Shown here in pieces: positions 26,656 through 36,908 of a DNA stretch of 48,399 nucleotides; position 1 is the stretch's first letter, and every line of letters begins with the position of its first letter. The stretch covers positions 1 to 48,399 of the forward strand of contig CACFGT010000011.1 in the NCBI GenBank assembly GCA_902565935.1, read 5' to 3'. The notes beneath the pieces are model-generated. The model saw nothing but the letters and a program-made list of their open reading frames with translations, did no database searches and was not told where the DNA came from. This DNA comes from an uncultured Pelagibacteraceae bacterium (GTDB taxonomy: Bacteria > Pseudomonadota > Alphaproteobacteria > Pelagibacterales > Pelagibacteraceae). The translations under genes and the position numbers were made by a program.

Positions 26656-27539
26656 TTTGCAGGCAATAAATTTTTGGATTTAGCTAAGAGCAACATTTGT
26701 TTTTGAAGTTTTTCAAAAGCTTTATTTTCAATTTGTCTTACTCTTTCTCTACTAATTTTATATTTTTTACTTAAATCATCAAGAGTAGTTGGATTATCAT
26801 TTAATCTTCTTGAATATAATATTTCTCGCTCTCTCTCATTAAGGACTTTTATTGAGTCTTTTAATAAATCTTTCCTTTGCTCCATTTCTTCTTGATGAGC
26901 AAATTTTAAATCATGATCCAAGTCTTTATCTACTAACCAATCTTGCCATTCATCACCATCTTCACCTACTTGGGCATTTAAAGAAAATTCTTTTCCAGAC
27001 AATCTTCTATTCATCGAAACAACTTCCTCTTTACTTACATCAAGTTTATTTGCTATTTCATCTACATGTTCATTTCTTAAATCTCCTTCAGATTGAGGAG
27101 CAATTTGATTTTTTAATTTTTTAAGATTAAAAAATAATTTTTTTTGTGCAGTTGTCGTACCTATTTTAACTAAACTCCAAGATCTTAATATATATTCTTG
27201 TATAGATGCTTTTATCCACCACATAGCGTAAGTTGCTAATCTAAAACCTTTTTCTGGTTCAAATTTTTTAACAGCCTGCATTAAACCAATGTTACCTTCT
27301 GAAATCATTTCATTTACAGGTAAACCATAGCCTTTATAACCCATTGCAATTTTTGCAACTAATCTTAGGTGACTTGTAACTAATTTTTCAGCTGCTTTAA
27401 TATTTCCAGTGGTTTTCCAATTCTTCGCAAGCATATATTCCTCTTCAGCATCTAACATTGGGAATTTTTTTATTTGATCTAAGTAAGCTGATAGCCCACC
27501 CTCATTACTTAGAATTGGCAAATTACTGTTTATGGTCAT
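26652..27539 (-). CDS. rpoH: RNA polymerase sigma-32 factor RpoH
   Basis: 295 residues. Sigma70-family regions 2 and 4 are clear ([35 protein letters not shown], and a C-terminal helix-turn-helix in [16 protein letters not shown]). The RpoH box QKKLFFNLK (132-140) distinguishes it from RpoD and RpoS. SAR11 genomes are known to carry very few sigma factors, so this one probably runs most stress responses. Only 44 bp separate its start from rluD upstream on the same strand. Confidence 0.95.
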   Translation of the reverse strand: MTINSNLPILSNEGGLSAYLDQIKKFPMLDAEEEYMLAKNWKTTGNIKAAEKLVTSHLRLVAKIAMGYKGYGLPVNEMISEGNIGLMQAVKKFEPEKGFRLATYAMWWIKASIQEYILRSWSLVKIGTTTAQKKLFFNLKKLKNQIAPQSEGDLRNEHVDEIANKLDVSKEEVVSMNRRLSGKEFSLNAQVGEDGDEWQDWLVDKDLDHDLKFAHQEEMEQRKDLLKDSIKVLNEREREILYSRRLNDNPTTLDDLSKKYKISRERVRQIENKAFEKLQKQMLLLAKSKNLLPAN

Positions 27540-27583
27540 ATTACAAAAGGTTATCTAATAAATTTAAAATATATTTCAATATA

Positions 27584-28564
27584 TTATTTTTCAGTATTTC
27601 TTAGCATTTTTAAGAGAATTTCAAGTTCTTGTGGCAAAATTGAGTTAAAAATCATTTCTTTGTTTTTTGTTGGATGAATGAAACCTAATGTTTTAGCATG
27701 TAGAAATTGTCTACTTAAATTTGTAAGATTTTTTTCGAGAACCGGGTCAATATTTTTGATTTTTTTAAATTTTTTTTTGTATTTATCATCTCCGACAATA
27801 CTATTTCCTAAGTAATTCATATGAACTCTTATTTGGTGAGTCCTACCAGTTTCTAATTTACATTCTAACAAACTTAAAGTTGGAGTACTTTTATTTTCAA
27901 AAATTTCAATTGTTTTATAATTTGTAATCGCTTTTTTTCCTTTAGTTCTACTAACCTCCATCAACTGTCTATTTTTTGAGCTCCTAGAAATAAACGTTTC
28001 TATTTTACCTTTTGATGGTCTTATTTTTCCCCAGATTAAAAGTTCATAAATTCTTATTATTGAATGTTTGTTAAATTGTTTTGAAAGATTTTCATGAGCT
28101 TGATTATTTTTTGCAACAACTATTAAACCAGATGTATTTTTATCAATTCTATGTACTATCCCTGGTCTTAGTTCATCACCAATATTTGATAAAGAATTTT
28201 TATCATGGCTTATTAATGCATTTACAATGGTCTTGTCGAAATTTCCTGCACCTGGATGAATCACAATACCTGCAGGTTTATTTAAAACAATCAAATCGTG
28301 GTCTTCATAAATTATATCCAATTTGTACTTATAAGGTTTAAGAGATGCTTTTTTTGGTTCTGGTATTACAAGATTTAAAATGTCACCACTCAACATTTTT
28401 TTAGATGGATCTGATAAAATTTTATTATTTACTTTAAGCTTGTTATTTAAAATTAATTTTTTTATTCTTGTCCTGCTTAAATTCTTTTCTTTTTTATGAA
28501 TAAAAACATCAACACGTAGGTTTTTTTCATCATCTTTGACAATCAAATTTATTTTTTTTTCCAT
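27584..28564 (-). CDS. rluD: RluD-type 23S rRNA pseudouridine synthase
   Basis: 326 residues: an N-terminal S4 RNA-binding domain (about 15-65) and a RluA-family catalytic domain with HRIDKNTSGL, catalytic Asp141, preceded by NKPAGIVIHPG. RluD modifies helix 69 of 23S rRNA; RluC cannot be fully excluded, but the rluD-rpoH pairing is common in proteobacteria. ATG start 23 bp from the divergent tRNA-Arg. Confidence 0.88.
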   Translation of the reverse strand: MEKKINLIVKDDEKNLRVDVFIHKKEKNLSRTRIKKLILNNKLKVNNKILSDPSKKMLSGDILNLVIPEPKKASLKPYKYKLDIIYEDHDLIVLNKPAGIVIHPGAGNFDKTIVNALISHDKNSLSNIGDELRPGIVHRIDKNTSGLIVVAKNNQAHENLSKQFNKHSIIRIYELLIWGKIRPSKGKIETFISRSSKNRQLMEVSRTKGKKAITNYKTIEIFENKSTPTLSLLECKLETGRTHQIRVHMNYLGNSIVGDDKYKKKFKKIKNIDPVLEKNLTNLSRQFLHAKTLGFIHPTKNKEMIFNSILPQELEILLKMLRNTEK

Positions 28565-28587
28565 AAAATGTTATATTAATATTAAAT

Positions 28588-28664
28588 GCGTCTGTAGCTC
28601 AACTGGATAGAGCGCCTGACTTCGGATCAGGAGGTTCTGGGTTCGACTCCTAGCAGGCGCACCA
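28588..28664 (+). tRNA. tRNA-Arg (TCG)
   Basis: 77-nt cloverleaf with encoded CCA. Acceptor GCGTCTG with CAGGCGC (one G-T pair), anticodon stem CCTGA/TCAGG with loop CTTCGGA, so the anticodon is TCG; T loop TTCGACT. The stop codon of the opposite-strand permease gene begins 2 bp after its last base. A TATATT box at 28572-28577 is a possible -10. Confidence 0.97.
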
Positions 28665-28665
28665 T

Positions 28666-29457
28666 TTATTCTCCCATATTAATTAAAGTTCCTTTTACAC
28701 GTGCTTTTAGAAAAGAGCGGTAAAAAAGTCCAATACCAATAATTAAGTAAACTATATTAAGCAAATACGCATATTTTAAATTATCGTAATTTACAAAATC
28801 ATTTATTAAAATATTTCTCGCTTCATCAAAAATATAAACCAAAGGTAAAGCTTTAGCTATTAATTGGAAGAAACTGGGTAAAATTTCAATTGGATAATAA
28901 ATACATCCAAGAGGTGCTAGTAAAAAAAGCGATGACCATGCAATGTTTTCAAAAGATGGACCAAATCTAATTAATCCTGCACTTACAAATAATCCAAGTG
29001 TAATTCCAAAAATATATAAACTTAAAAACAATAATAATAAAGGTAGACCTAATTTTAAAATAGATACTCCAAATAATGGTGATGTCAATATTATTGCAGG
29101 AACAAGTCCAATCAAAGTTCTAACTAAAGCAGTGAAAATTAGAGATACTATAATCTCTCTTAGTCTCAGTGGTGCTATAAATAAATTAGTAAAATTTCTG
29201 CTCCAAACCTCTTCTAAAAAAAGCATATTAAAACTTATACTTGATCTAAAAAGAATGTCGTAAAGTATTGCACATGTGAGAATGATACCAACGGTATTAT
29301 TATAATAGTCACTATAGATAGAAAAAAACTTTGAAATGAACCCCCATAGAATTATCTGAATTGTTGGCCAGTAAATTAGATCTAAAATTCTGGGCAAAGA
29401 TCCTTTAATGAGATAAAAATGTCTTAAAAAAAGACCATACATTTTATTTATATTCAT
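28666..29457 (-). CDS. ABC-2 type exporter permease
   Basis: 263 residues with about six hydrophobic segments (near 26-48, 54-76, 101-128, 134-158, 169-192 and 228-250), the layout of an ABC-2 membrane subunit. Its ATG overlaps the stop of the ATPase gene by 4 nt, so the two form one exporter. Substrate unknown; similar pairs export polysaccharide, lipid or drugs, and nothing nearby tells which. Ends 1 bp short of the convergent tRNA-Arg. Confidence 0.87.
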   Translation of the reverse strand: MNINKMYGLFLRHFYLIKGSLPRILDLIYWPTIQIILWGFISKFFSIYSDYYNNTVGIILTCAILYDILFRSSISFNMLFLEEVWSRNFTNLFIAPLRLREIIVSLIFTALVRTLIGLVPAIILTSPLFGVSILKLGLPLLLLFLSLYIFGITLGLFVSAGLIRFGPSFENIAWSSLFLLAPLGCIYYPIEILPSFFQLIAKALPLVYIFDEARNILINDFVNYDNLKYAYLLNIVYLIIGIGLFYRSFLKARVKGTLINMGE

Positions 29458-30182
29458 ATTAGATCTCTATTAAGTTTCAAAAATACTTCTTCCATGTTTT
29501 CACGACCATGTTTTTTAATAAGTTCTTTTGGAGATCCATAATCAATTATTGATCCATTATTCATCATTAAAACTGATGAGCACAATCTTTCTACTTCTGA
29601 CATATTATGTGATGCCAGAACTATAGAAGCTTTTTTTTCTTTTTGATATTCCTCTAAAAAACTTCTTACATAGTCTCCTGTCTCAGGGTCGAGTGATGCG
29701 GTTGGCTCATCTAATAAGAGAACTTTAGGATCATTTATTATAGATTTTGCTAAACTTACTCTATTTTTTTGGCCCGAAGATAATTCACCAGTTATTTTAT
29801 TAAGCATTTCACTTAATTTAAGTTTGTCACTTAAATAATCTATTTTCTCATTCAGTTTTTTAACATCATAAAGTTTACCATAAACAATTAAATTTTGCTG
29901 TACAGTCAACTTTTTTGGAAGCTCAATATAAGGTGAAATAAAATTCAATTTATCTAAAAGTTCAACTCTTCTTTTTTCTATCTCTATTCCATTAATTAAA
30001 ATTTTTCCTTTAGACGGTTTTAATAAACCGAGTATCATTCCAATAGTTGTAGTTTTTCCACATCCATTTGGACCAAGAATACCAATTATTTCATTTTGAT
30101 TTACTTTAAAAGAAATATTGTTCACAGCTTTTTTATCCTTATATGTTTTTTCCAAATTAATTATCTCTAAGGGATATGACAT
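29454..30182 (-). CDS. ABC exporter ATP-binding protein
   Basis: 242 residues. Walker A GPNGCGKT (37-44), Walker B VLLLDEPTASLD (154-165) and the H-loop ASHNMSE are intact. The signature motif is LSSGQ (134-138) rather than LSGGQ, and the Q-loop position appears to be Ser83 in FISPY rather than Gln; both seem to be features of this exporter subfamily. It pairs with the permease downstream, and its ATG shares one base with the tsaC stop, so tsaC and the exporter are one transcript. Confidence 0.93.
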   Translation of the reverse strand: MSYPLEIINLEKTYKDKKAVNNISFKVNQNEIIGILGPNGCGKTTTIGMILGLLKPSKGKILINGIEIEKRRVELLDKLNFISPYIELPKKLTVQQNLIVYGKLYDVKKLNEKIDYLSDKLKLSEMLNKITGELSSGQKNRVSLAKSIINDPKVLLLDEPTASLDPETGDYVRSFLEEYQKEKKASIVLASHNMSEVERLCSSVLMMNNGSIIDYGSPKELIKKHGRENMEEVFLKLNRDLI

Positions 30183-31114
30183 TAATATTTCGATGCTCTT
30201 TTTAATCTATCATTGATTGTTTTACCTAAACCAATATCTGGTATTTTAGCTACAGCGATTGAACTAAATTTTTTTTTTTTAATTTTCCTAAGAGTTGAGT
30301 ACAAATTTTTTGCAGCTTCTTGTAAATTTCCTTTTTTTGATAAAAAAAAGTAATTTTGTTTAAATTTTTTTGTTTTTTTAATCAAAAGAAAAGCCTCATT
30401 ATCTTTTATTTTTTTAGCATTAAGTCTAATTGGTAAACCAGGCGAATAATGTAATTTTAGTTGGCCCGGTGAGGAAATCCTTGTAGGATTTAAATTTACT
30501 TTAATTTTCTCTTTTAATACTTTTTTAATATTCGAAATATTCAATCCTCCTAATCTTAAGATTTTTGGTTTTTTTCTAAGGTCAATAATTGTTGACTCAA
30601 GACCAATATTAGATTTTCCTCCATCTAAAATAAATTTTATTTTTTTACCAAAATCCTCTTTTACTTCAGCTGATGAAACGGCACTAACTTTTGAGGATAT
30701 GTTTGCACTGGGGGCAGCTAAAGGATAATCTAAATTTTGAAGCAATTTTCTAATAACTGGATGTTTAGGAAATCTCACAGCTATAGAATTTTTATTATTA
30801 GTCACTAATTTAGAGATATTAGATTTTTTTTTTAATTTTAATACAAATGTAATTGGACCAGGACTAAACTTTTTGTAAAGCTTAAGAAAATTTTTATTTA
30901 ACTCACAATCTTTTATTAAAGTTTTTAAATCGTAATAATGTACTATCAAAGGATTGTGTCTTGGTCTTTTTTTTAGTTTAAATATTTTCTTGCATGCAAT
31001 ATCAGAATATGCATTTCCTGCTATCCCATAAACAGTCTCTGTAGGAATGGCTATACATTCTCTTTTATTAAGTAATTTTTGAGCTTTTTTAATATTTGCA
31101 AGATTAATTTTCAT
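30182..31114 (-). CDS. tsaC: Threonylcarbamoyl-AMP synthase, long Sua5 form
   Basis: 310 residues. The YrdC domain (about 1-200) has PTETVYGIAGNA, KRPRHNPL and LAAPSANISS; the C-terminal Sua5 extension has SPGQLKLHYSPG. It makes the precursor for the t6A base next to the anticodon of ANN-decoding tRNAs. Near the C-terminus the coding strand has a run of 12 A (plus-strand T 30269-30280) encoding four lysines. Start is only 20 bp from the divergent xseB. Confidence 0.93.
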   Translation of the reverse strand: MKINLANIKKAQKLLNKRECIAIPTETVYGIAGNAYSDIACKKIFKLKKRPRHNPLIVHYYDLKTLIKDCELNKNFLKLYKKFSPGPITFVLKLKKKSNISKLVTNNKNSIAVRFPKHPVIRKLLQNLDYPLAAPSANISSKVSAVSSAEVKEDFGKKIKFILDGGKSNIGLESTIIDLRKKPKILRLGGLNISNIKKVLKEKIKVNLNPTRISSPGQLKLHYSPGLPIRLNAKKIKDNEAFLLIKKTKKFKQNYFFLSKKGNLQEAAKNLYSTLRKIKKKKFSSIAVAKIPDIGLGKTINDRLKRASKY

Positions 31115-31134
31115 GTATTATCTCAGAGTAATAT

Positions 31135-31389
31135 ATGAAAGATAAAAATTTACCAAACAATTATAATGAAATGTCTTTGGAAGACTTGACTGTGGAAGCT
31201 AATAATATGATTGAAGAATTAGAAAATCAAAAAGATCTTGAAAATTCATTAGAAAATTATCAAAACTTGCTAAAACTTAATTCTATTATTGAGAAGAAGT
31301 TTCAAAAAAATGTTAAAGAAATAAGTGAAAAAACAAAAGAAAGAATATCTAAAATTTCATCAAAAAAAAATGCAATCAAAGTTAAATAA
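31135..31389 (+). CDS. xseB: Exodeoxyribonuclease VII small subunit
   Basis: 84 residues, acidic coiled-coil-like protein with the XseB pattern MSLEDLTVEANNMIEELEN. It joins several copies with XseA (not in this window) to degrade single-stranded DNA. First gene of the conserved xseB-ispA-dxs operon; its end overlaps ispA by 20 bp at an A9 run. Confidence 0.87.
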   Translation: MKDKNLPNNYNEMSLEDLTVEANNMIEELENQKDLENSLENYQNLLKLNSIIEKKFQKNVKEISEKTKERISKISSKKNAIKVK

Positions 31390-32242
31390 AATCGCAAAAG
31401 ATACAAATTTTTTTCTAAAAGCTTTTATCAAAAATCAGAAAAAAACAAATTTAATTGTTCCAATGAGTTATGGACTTTTTTCAGGAGGAAAAAAAATAAG
31501 ATCAAAAATTTTAATTGATATCGGCTCATTATTTGGAGTAGGCTACAAGACATTAATTACTATTGGAGCTGCTGTTGAGTGCATACATGCTTATTCATTG
31601 ATACATGATGATTTACCATGTATGGATAACGACAAAATGAGAAGAGGAAAACCTTCCACTCATATTAAATTTGGTGAGGCTACAGCAGTTCTCGCTGGTA
31701 ATTCGCTTTTGACAATGGCTTTTGAAATTTTGAGCTACCCTGGCCTTAATCTAAGTGAAAAAATTAAGAATAATTTGATAAATAAAATTTCTAGATGTGC
31801 AGGTCATTTAGGCATAGCAGGAGGACAATATTTAGATCTAAATTATGAACATAAAAAAATTTCAAAAAAAAAAATCATAGATATGGAAATAAAAAAAACA
31901 GGTAAACTTTTTAGTTTTTGTTGTGCTGTTCCGCTAATTTTAAAAAAGAGAAATAGAAGCGAGATTCAAAGATTTGAAAATATAGGAGCAGATATTGGAT
32001 TACTTTTTCAAGTTGCTGATGATATAATTGATTACAAAGGCAATTCATTTGTTGCTGGAAAAAAAACTGGAAAAGATAAAAGAAAAGGTAAAGCAACTTT
32101 AATTAGTTTACTAGGATATGAAAATACTATTAAATATGCTAAAAATTTGATTTTTAAAATAAATAATAAAGTAAAAAAATATGGTCCAAAGTCTAAAAAT
32201 CTTTTAGAAACTTTAAATTATATTTTGAATAGAAATAAATGA
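31370..32242 (+). CDS. ispA: Farnesyl diphosphate synthase (IspA)
   Basis: 290 residues from the ATG at 31370; an in-frame start at 31325 is possible but lies deep inside xseB. First Asp-rich motif DDLPCMDND with a Tyr five positions before it (AYSLIHDD), typical of bacterial C15 synthases, and second motif DDIIDYKG. It condenses isopentenyl diphosphate units for quinones and other isoprenoids. Its stop overlaps the dxs start by 4 nt. Geranylgeranyl product cannot be excluded. Confidence 0.9.
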   Translation: MQSKLNKIAKDTNFFLKAFIKNQKKTNLIVPMSYGLFSGGKKIRSKILIDIGSLFGVGYKTLITIGAAVECIHAYSLIHDDLPCMDNDKMRRGKPSTHIKFGEATAVLAGNSLLTMAFEILSYPGLNLSEKIKNNLINKISRCAGHLGIAGGQYLDLNYEHKKISKKKIIDMEIKKTGKLFSFCCAVPLILKKRNRSEIQRFENIGADIGLLFQVADDIIDYKGNSFVAGKKTGKDKRKGKATLISLLGYENTIKYAKNLIFKINNKVKKYGPKSKNLLETLNYILNRNK

Positions 32243-34152
32243 AAAAAGACTACGAATATTTGAATCAGATTAACTTTCCCTACGACTTAAAAAAAATACC
32301 AGAGTCAAAACTTCAAAATGTTGCTGATGAAGTAAGAAAAGAATTAATTGAAGCTGTATCCGTTACCGGAGGTCATTTAGGTGCAAGTTTAGGAGTTGTC
32401 GAATTAACAGTTGCATTACATTATATTTTTGATACTCCAAAAGATAAATTGATATGGGATGTTGGTCATCAATGTTATCCACATAAGATTTTGACCGGAA
32501 GAAAAGATAGAATCAGAACTTTAAGACAAGGTTCTGGTCTTTCTGGATTTACAAAAAGATTAGAAAGCGAATATGACCCATTTGGTGCAGCACATAGTTC
32601 AACGTCAATTTCATCTGCTCTAGGTATTGCTGAAGCAAATAAGCTTTCAAATAAATCAGATAATGTAGTTGCTGTTATAGGAGATGGAGCAATAAGTGCA
32701 GGAATGGCTTATGAAGCAATGAATAATGCAGGAGCTTCCAAAACAAAAATGATAGTAATTTTAAATGACAATGATATGTCAATTGCAAGACCCGTTGGAG
32801 CAATGGGCACTTATTTAGCTAAAATTTTTTCTGGCAAAATTTACTTTAGTTTAAGAGAAACTATTAAGCTGATTACTTCAGCTTTCTCAAAGAGATTTAG
32901 TGCAAAAGCTGGAAAAGCTGAAGATCTTCTAAGATCTGCTGTTACTGGAGGTACATTATTTAGTTCTTTAGGATTTTATTATATCGGTCCTATTGATGGT
33001 CACGATTTGAATTCTTTGCTTCCAATTTTGAAAAATGCAAGAGACACAAAACATAATGGCCCGATATTAATTCATATTAAAACGAAAAAGGGCAAGGGTT
33101 ATTCCTATGCTGAGAAAGCAAAAGATAATTATCATGGAGTTTCAAAGTTTAATGTTAAGACTGGTGAACAATTAAAAAGTAAGGTTTCTATCCCTTCATA
33201 CACAAAAGTATTTGCGAATACACTTATCCAACATGCTAAAAAAGATAGTAAAATTGTTGCAATTACTGCGGCAATGCCTGATGGCACAGGAATAGACTTA
33301 TTTAAAAAAGAATTTCCAGACAGAGCATTTGATGTTGGAATAGCAGAACAACACGCTGTTACATTTGCTGCAGGTCTTGCAACAGAAAATTATAAACCTT
33401 ACGCTGCTATTTATTCCACATTCTTACAAAGAGCTTATGATCAAGTTGTGCATGATGTAGCCATTCAAAGTTTACCAGTGAGATTTGCTATAGACAGAGC
33501 AGGTTTAGTTGGTGCCGATGGCCCTACTCATGCAGGAAGTTTTGATACAACATTTTTGACCACATTACCAAATTTTGTTGTAATGGCTGCAAGTGATGAG
33601 GCAGAACTCGTTAGGATGATTAACACATCAACGGATATCAATGATAAGCCATGCGCTTTTAGATATCCGAGGGGCACAGGCGTTGGAGTAAATTTACCAG
33701 ATATCACCGATAAAATTGAAGAGGGTAAATCAAGAATCATTAGAGAAGGAAAAAAATTAGCACTTTTAAGTTTTGGTGCTAGATTAAATGAAACTTTGAA
33801 AGCTACAGAAAATTTAAAAAAAAAGGGTGTAGATATAACAGTCATAGATGCTAGATTTGCAAAACCATTAGATGAAAATTTAATTTGGCAACTAGCTACA
33901 ACCCACGAAGCAATCATGACAATTGAGGAGGGTTCTATAGGTGGTTTTGGTTCACATGTTGTTGATTTTTTATCAAAAAAAGGTCTTTTAGACACTGATC
34001 TTAAATTTAGATCAATGACACTCCCAGATTTATTTATTGATCAAGATACACCTGATAATATGTACAAAATTGCAAATCTTGATGCTAACTCTATTGAAAA
34101 TAATGTATTAGACCTTTTAAATTCTAATATAATTTTACAGAAACAAAAATAA
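32239..34152 (+). CDS. dxs: 1-deoxy-D-xylulose-5-phosphate synthase
   Basis: 637 residues. ThDP-binding [16 protein letters not shown], the pyrimidine-domain [15 protein letters not shown], the N-terminal [14 protein letters not shown] and [12 protein letters not shown] are all present. First step of the MEP isoprenoid pathway, joining pyruvate and glyceraldehyde-3-phosphate; needs thiamine diphosphate, the product of the ThiE/ThiD route in this window. Ends 3 bp before the convergent aroC. Confidence 0.97.
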   Translation: MKKDYEYLNQINFPYDLKKIPESKLQNVADEVRKELIEAVSVTGGHLGASLGVVELTVALHYIFDTPKDKLIWDVGHQCYPHKILTGRKDRIRTLRQGSGLSGFTKRLESEYDPFGAAHSSTSISSALGIAEANKLSNKSDNVVAVIGDGAISAGMAYEAMNNAGASKTKMIVILNDNDMSIARPVGAMGTYLAKIFSGKIYFSLRETIKLITSAFSKRFSAKAGKAEDLLRSAVTGGTLFSSLGFYYIGPIDGHDLNSLLPILKNARDTKHNGPILIHIKTKKGKGYSYAEKAKDNYHGVSKFNVKTGEQLKSKVSIPSYTKVFANTLIQHAKKDSKIVAITAAMPDGTGIDLFKKEFPDRAFDVGIAEQHAVTFAAGLATENYKPYAAIYSTFLQRAYDQVVHDVAIQSLPVRFAIDRAGLVGADGPTHAGSFDTTFLTTLPNFVVMAASDEAELVRMINTSTDINDKPCAFRYPRGTGVGVNLPDITDKIEEGKSRIIREGKKLALLSFGARLNETLKATENLKKKGVDITVIDARFAKPLDENLIWQLATTHEAIMTIEEGSIGGFGSHVVDFLSKKGLLDTDLKFRSMTLPDLFIDQDTPDNMYKIANLDANSIENNVLDLLNSNIILQKQK

Positions 34153-34155
34153 GAA

Positions 34156-35238
34156 TTACCCGCATTGTGCTTTATTCATTAGATAATGATCTAATAAAAC
34201 ACATGAAAGCATTGCTTCACCAACAGGAACAGCTCTTATTCCAACACAGGGATCATGTCTGCCTTTAACTGATATAGTTGTATTTTTTCCAAATTTATCA
34301 ATTGTTTTTTTAGTTTTTAAAATTGAAGATGTTGGTTTTACCGCAAAAGATACCTTTATTTCTTGTCCAGAAGAAATACCACCAAGAATTCCGCCAGCGT
34401 TATTTGTTTTAAATTTTAATTTTTTATTTTTATTAAAAATTTCATCTGAGTTTTCCTCTCCAGATAATTGAGCAGAATTCATTCCAGATCCAATATTAAC
34501 ACCTTTTACAGCGTTAATACTCATCATTGCAGATGCTATGTCAGCATCTAATTTTGAATATATAGGCGCACCTAAGCCAGCGGGGACTCCATTAGCCCTT
34601 ACCTCAATTATTGCACCACAAGATGAGCCTGCTTTTCTTACAGTTAACAAATATTTTTCCCATAAATTTATCATAGATTTATCAGGACAAAAAAACGGAT
34701 TTTTATAAATTATTTTATCATTCCATTTTGAGGTGTCACAACCAAGAATACCTAATTGTGTTACAGCACCTGTAATTTTAAATTTTTTTCCTAATTTGTT
34801 TTGTAAGACTTTTTTTGCTATAGCTCCAGCTGCAACTCTAGCAGCAGTTTCTCTAGCTGAAGATCTTCCTCCACCTCTGTAGTCTCTAATTCCATACTTT
34901 TTAAAATAAGTATAATCAGCGTGCCCTGGTCTAAATTTATTTTTAATATCTGTATAATCTTTAGAGCGCATATCCTCATTATAGATTATTAATGAAATAG
35001 GTGTCCCAGTAGTTTTTCCCTCAAAAACTCCCGAGAGTATTTCAACCTTATCACTCTCTTTTCTTTGGGTAGTAAATTTCGACTGTCCTGGTTTCCTTTT
35101 ATCTAATTCTTTTTGAATATCTTGTTCTTTTAATTGAATTAAGGGGGGGCATCCATCAATTATACAACCAATAGCAGGCCCATGAGACTCTCCCCATGTT
35201 GTGAAACGAAAAACCTTTCCAAAAGTATTAAATGACAT
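34156..35238 (-). CDS. aroC: Chorismate synthase
   Basis: 360 residues. [45 protein letters not shown] core and GMRP-like C-terminal [17 protein letters not shown] mark the FMN-dependent enzyme that makes chorismate from EPSP. The transcribed start is ATG at 35238, 33 bp from divergent pdxH; the pairing of aroC with pdxH is seen in other alphaproteobacteria. Confidence 0.97.
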   Translation of the reverse strand: MSFNTFGKVFRFTTWGESHGPAIGCIIDGCPPLIQLKEQDIQKELDKRKPGQSKFTTQRKESDKVEILSGVFEGKTTGTPISLIIYNEDMRSKDYTDIKNKFRPGHADYTYFKKYGIRDYRGGGRSSARETAARVAAGAIAKKVLQNKLGKKFKITGAVTQLGILGCDTSKWNDKIIYKNPFFCPDKSMINLWEKYLLTVRKAGSSCGAIIEVRANGVPAGLGAPIYSKLDADIASAMMSINAVKGVNIGSGMNSAQLSGEENSDEIFNKNKKLKFKTNNAGGILGGISSGQEIKVSFAVKPTSSILKTKKTIDKFGKNTTISVKGRHDPCVGIRAVPVGEAMLSCVLLDHYLMNKAQCG

Positions 35239-35271
35239 TATTTATATTGTATAGATTATTTTGTTAAAATT

Positions 35272-35898
35272 ATGAATGAAAAAAACTCTTTAGGGCTTAA
35301 TAAATGCTTTTTGGATGAAGACGATCCTTTCAAGTTATTTGAAAATTGGTTTGATGAAGCTAAAAAGAAAGAAATTAACGATCCAAATGCTTTAGCCTTA
35401 GGTACTGTCGGTAGAGAGGGCATTCCTTCAGTTAGAATGGTTCTTCTAAAGGGTTTTGATAATAATGGATTTGTTTTTTATACAAATCTAAATAGTCAAA
35501 AAGGAAATGAAATTAAAGAAAACCCAAATGCTTCTATGTGTTTTCATTGGAAAAGTTTACTAAGACAAATTAGAATTGTTGGAACCTTAAAACAGGTAGA
35601 TGATAAAACTGCAGATGATTATTATAATTCTAGAGCGTACGAAAGTAGAATTGGTGCTTGGGCATCTAAACAAAGTAGTATTTTAGAGAATAGAAAACAA
35701 CTTTTAAAAGCATTAGAGGATTTTAGAAACAAATATAAAGATAAAGAAAATGTACCTAGACCTAAACATTGGTCTGGCTGGAATTTAAAACCATCTAGCA
35801 TTGAATTTTGGTTAGATGGAGATAATAGAATTCACGAGAGATTAAAATATATTTTAGATAGAAATAGTAAATGGACTAAAGTTATCTTAAGTCCTTAA
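35272..35898 (+). CDS. pdxH: Pyridoxamine 5'-phosphate oxidase
   Basis: 208 residues, FMN-dependent. SVRMVLLKGFDNNGFVFYTN, NPNASMCFHWKSLLRQIRI and the C-terminal EFWLDGDNRIHERL are the family motifs. It oxidises pyridoxine/pyridoxamine phosphate to pyridoxal phosphate. The stop shares the TTAA palindrome (35895-35898) with ispB on the other strand. Confidence 0.96.
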   Translation: MNEKNSLGLNKCFLDEDDPFKLFENWFDEAKKKEINDPNALALGTVGREGIPSVRMVLLKGFDNNGFVFYTNLNSQKGNEIKENPNASMCFHWKSLLRQIRIVGTLKQVDDKTADDYYNSRAYESRIGAWASKQSSILENRKQLLKALEDFRNKYKDKENVPRPKHWSGWNLKPSSIEFWLDGDNRIHERLKYILDRNSKWTKVILSP

Positions 35899-36908
35899 AA
35901 ATTTCTAGACAGACTAAAAGATGTTAAATTTTCTAATATAATTTTTTCTTCACTATCTTTAAATATTGATAAAGAATTTGAAGCAAGATTTATATAATGT
36001 TGAGCTTTCTGATAACAATCTTTAATAACATCGTATTTTTTTATAAGTGATAAAATGGAGTCTAGATCTTTTTCATCTCTAATTTTTTTTGAAAAAATTT
36101 TTTCTAGATTTTTTTTCTCATTAACATTAGCTTTTTGAAATAATATAATAATAGGAAGGGTTATTTTTCCTTCATAAAAATCTGTCCCAATTTTTTTACC
36201 AAATAATTTTAATTCTGAATTATAGTCTAAAGTATCGTCTGCAATCTGAAATGTTAAACCTAAATTTCGTCCATAAAATTCTAAAGCTTCTTTTTCTTTA
36301 GTTTTTACATTTGATAATATGGCACCTACCTTTGTTGAGGCTGCAAATAATTCAGCAGTTTTTGCAGAAATAATTTTTAAATAAGTTTCCTCAAGCATAT
36401 CAACTTCACCTTTATGTTGTAATTGTAGTATTTCTCCCTGCGCAATTTTTGATGAAGTGGAGGATAAAAGTTTTAAAACTTCGTTATTTCCATCCTCAAC
36501 CATCATTTCAAAACATCTACTGAGTAAATAATCTCCAGCTAAAACTGAAGGGTGGTTCCCCCAAATTTTGTTTAAAGTTTTTTTTCCTCTTCTTACTGAA
36601 CCATCATCAATTACGTCATCGTGCATTAAAGTTGCTGCGTGAATTAATTCAACGCATGCTGCTAAATTAATATCACGTGTTCCCTTAGAATATTCACACA
36701 ATTTAGCAGAACCTAAAGTCAACAAAGCTCTTAATCTTTTTCCACCAGTATTTAAATGATAATCAGTCATTTCTTGAACTAGCTCAACGTCACTATTTAG
36801 CTTTGATTTAATTTTTTCTTCAACTAACATTAATTTTTCCTCAACAGAATTTTTTAGTTGAAAATAAGAATTATTTATTTGGTCTTTTAATTGAATTACT
36901 CTTCCCAT
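35895..36908 (-). CDS. ispB: Long-chain polyprenyl diphosphate synthase (octaprenyl type)
   Basis: 337 residues, second trans-prenyltransferase in this window. First motif LMHDDVIDDG (DDxxD form), second motif DDTLDYNS, plus GGKRLRALL. Lack of an aromatic residue just before the first motif fits long-chain products, so it most likely makes the ubiquinone side chain; the exact length cannot be read from sequence. ATG start faces the sppA promoter region. Confidence 0.92.
   Translation of the reverse strand: MGRVIQLKDQINNSYFQLKNSVEEKLMLVEEKIKSKLNSDVELVQEMTDYHLNTGGKRLRALLTLGSAKLCEYSKGTRDINLAACVELIHAATLMHDDVIDDGSVRRGKKTLNKIWGNHPSVLAGDYLLSRCFEMMVEDGNNEVLKLLSSTSSKIAQGEILQLQHKGEVDMLEETYLKIISAKTAELFAASTKVGAILSNVKTKEKEALEFYGRNLGLTFQIADDTLDYNSELKLFGKKIGTDFYEGKITLPIIILFQKANVNEKKNLEKIFSKKIRDEKDLDSILSLIKKYDVIKDCYQKAQHYINLASNSLSIFKDSEEKIILENLTSFSLSRNF

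Noticed and set aside
28666..31114. tsaC plus ABC exporter as a new defence or antimicrobial export system
   Set aside because: No toxin, immunity, biosynthetic or regulator gene nearby; it looks like an ordinary ABC-2 exporter placed next to a housekeeping gene.
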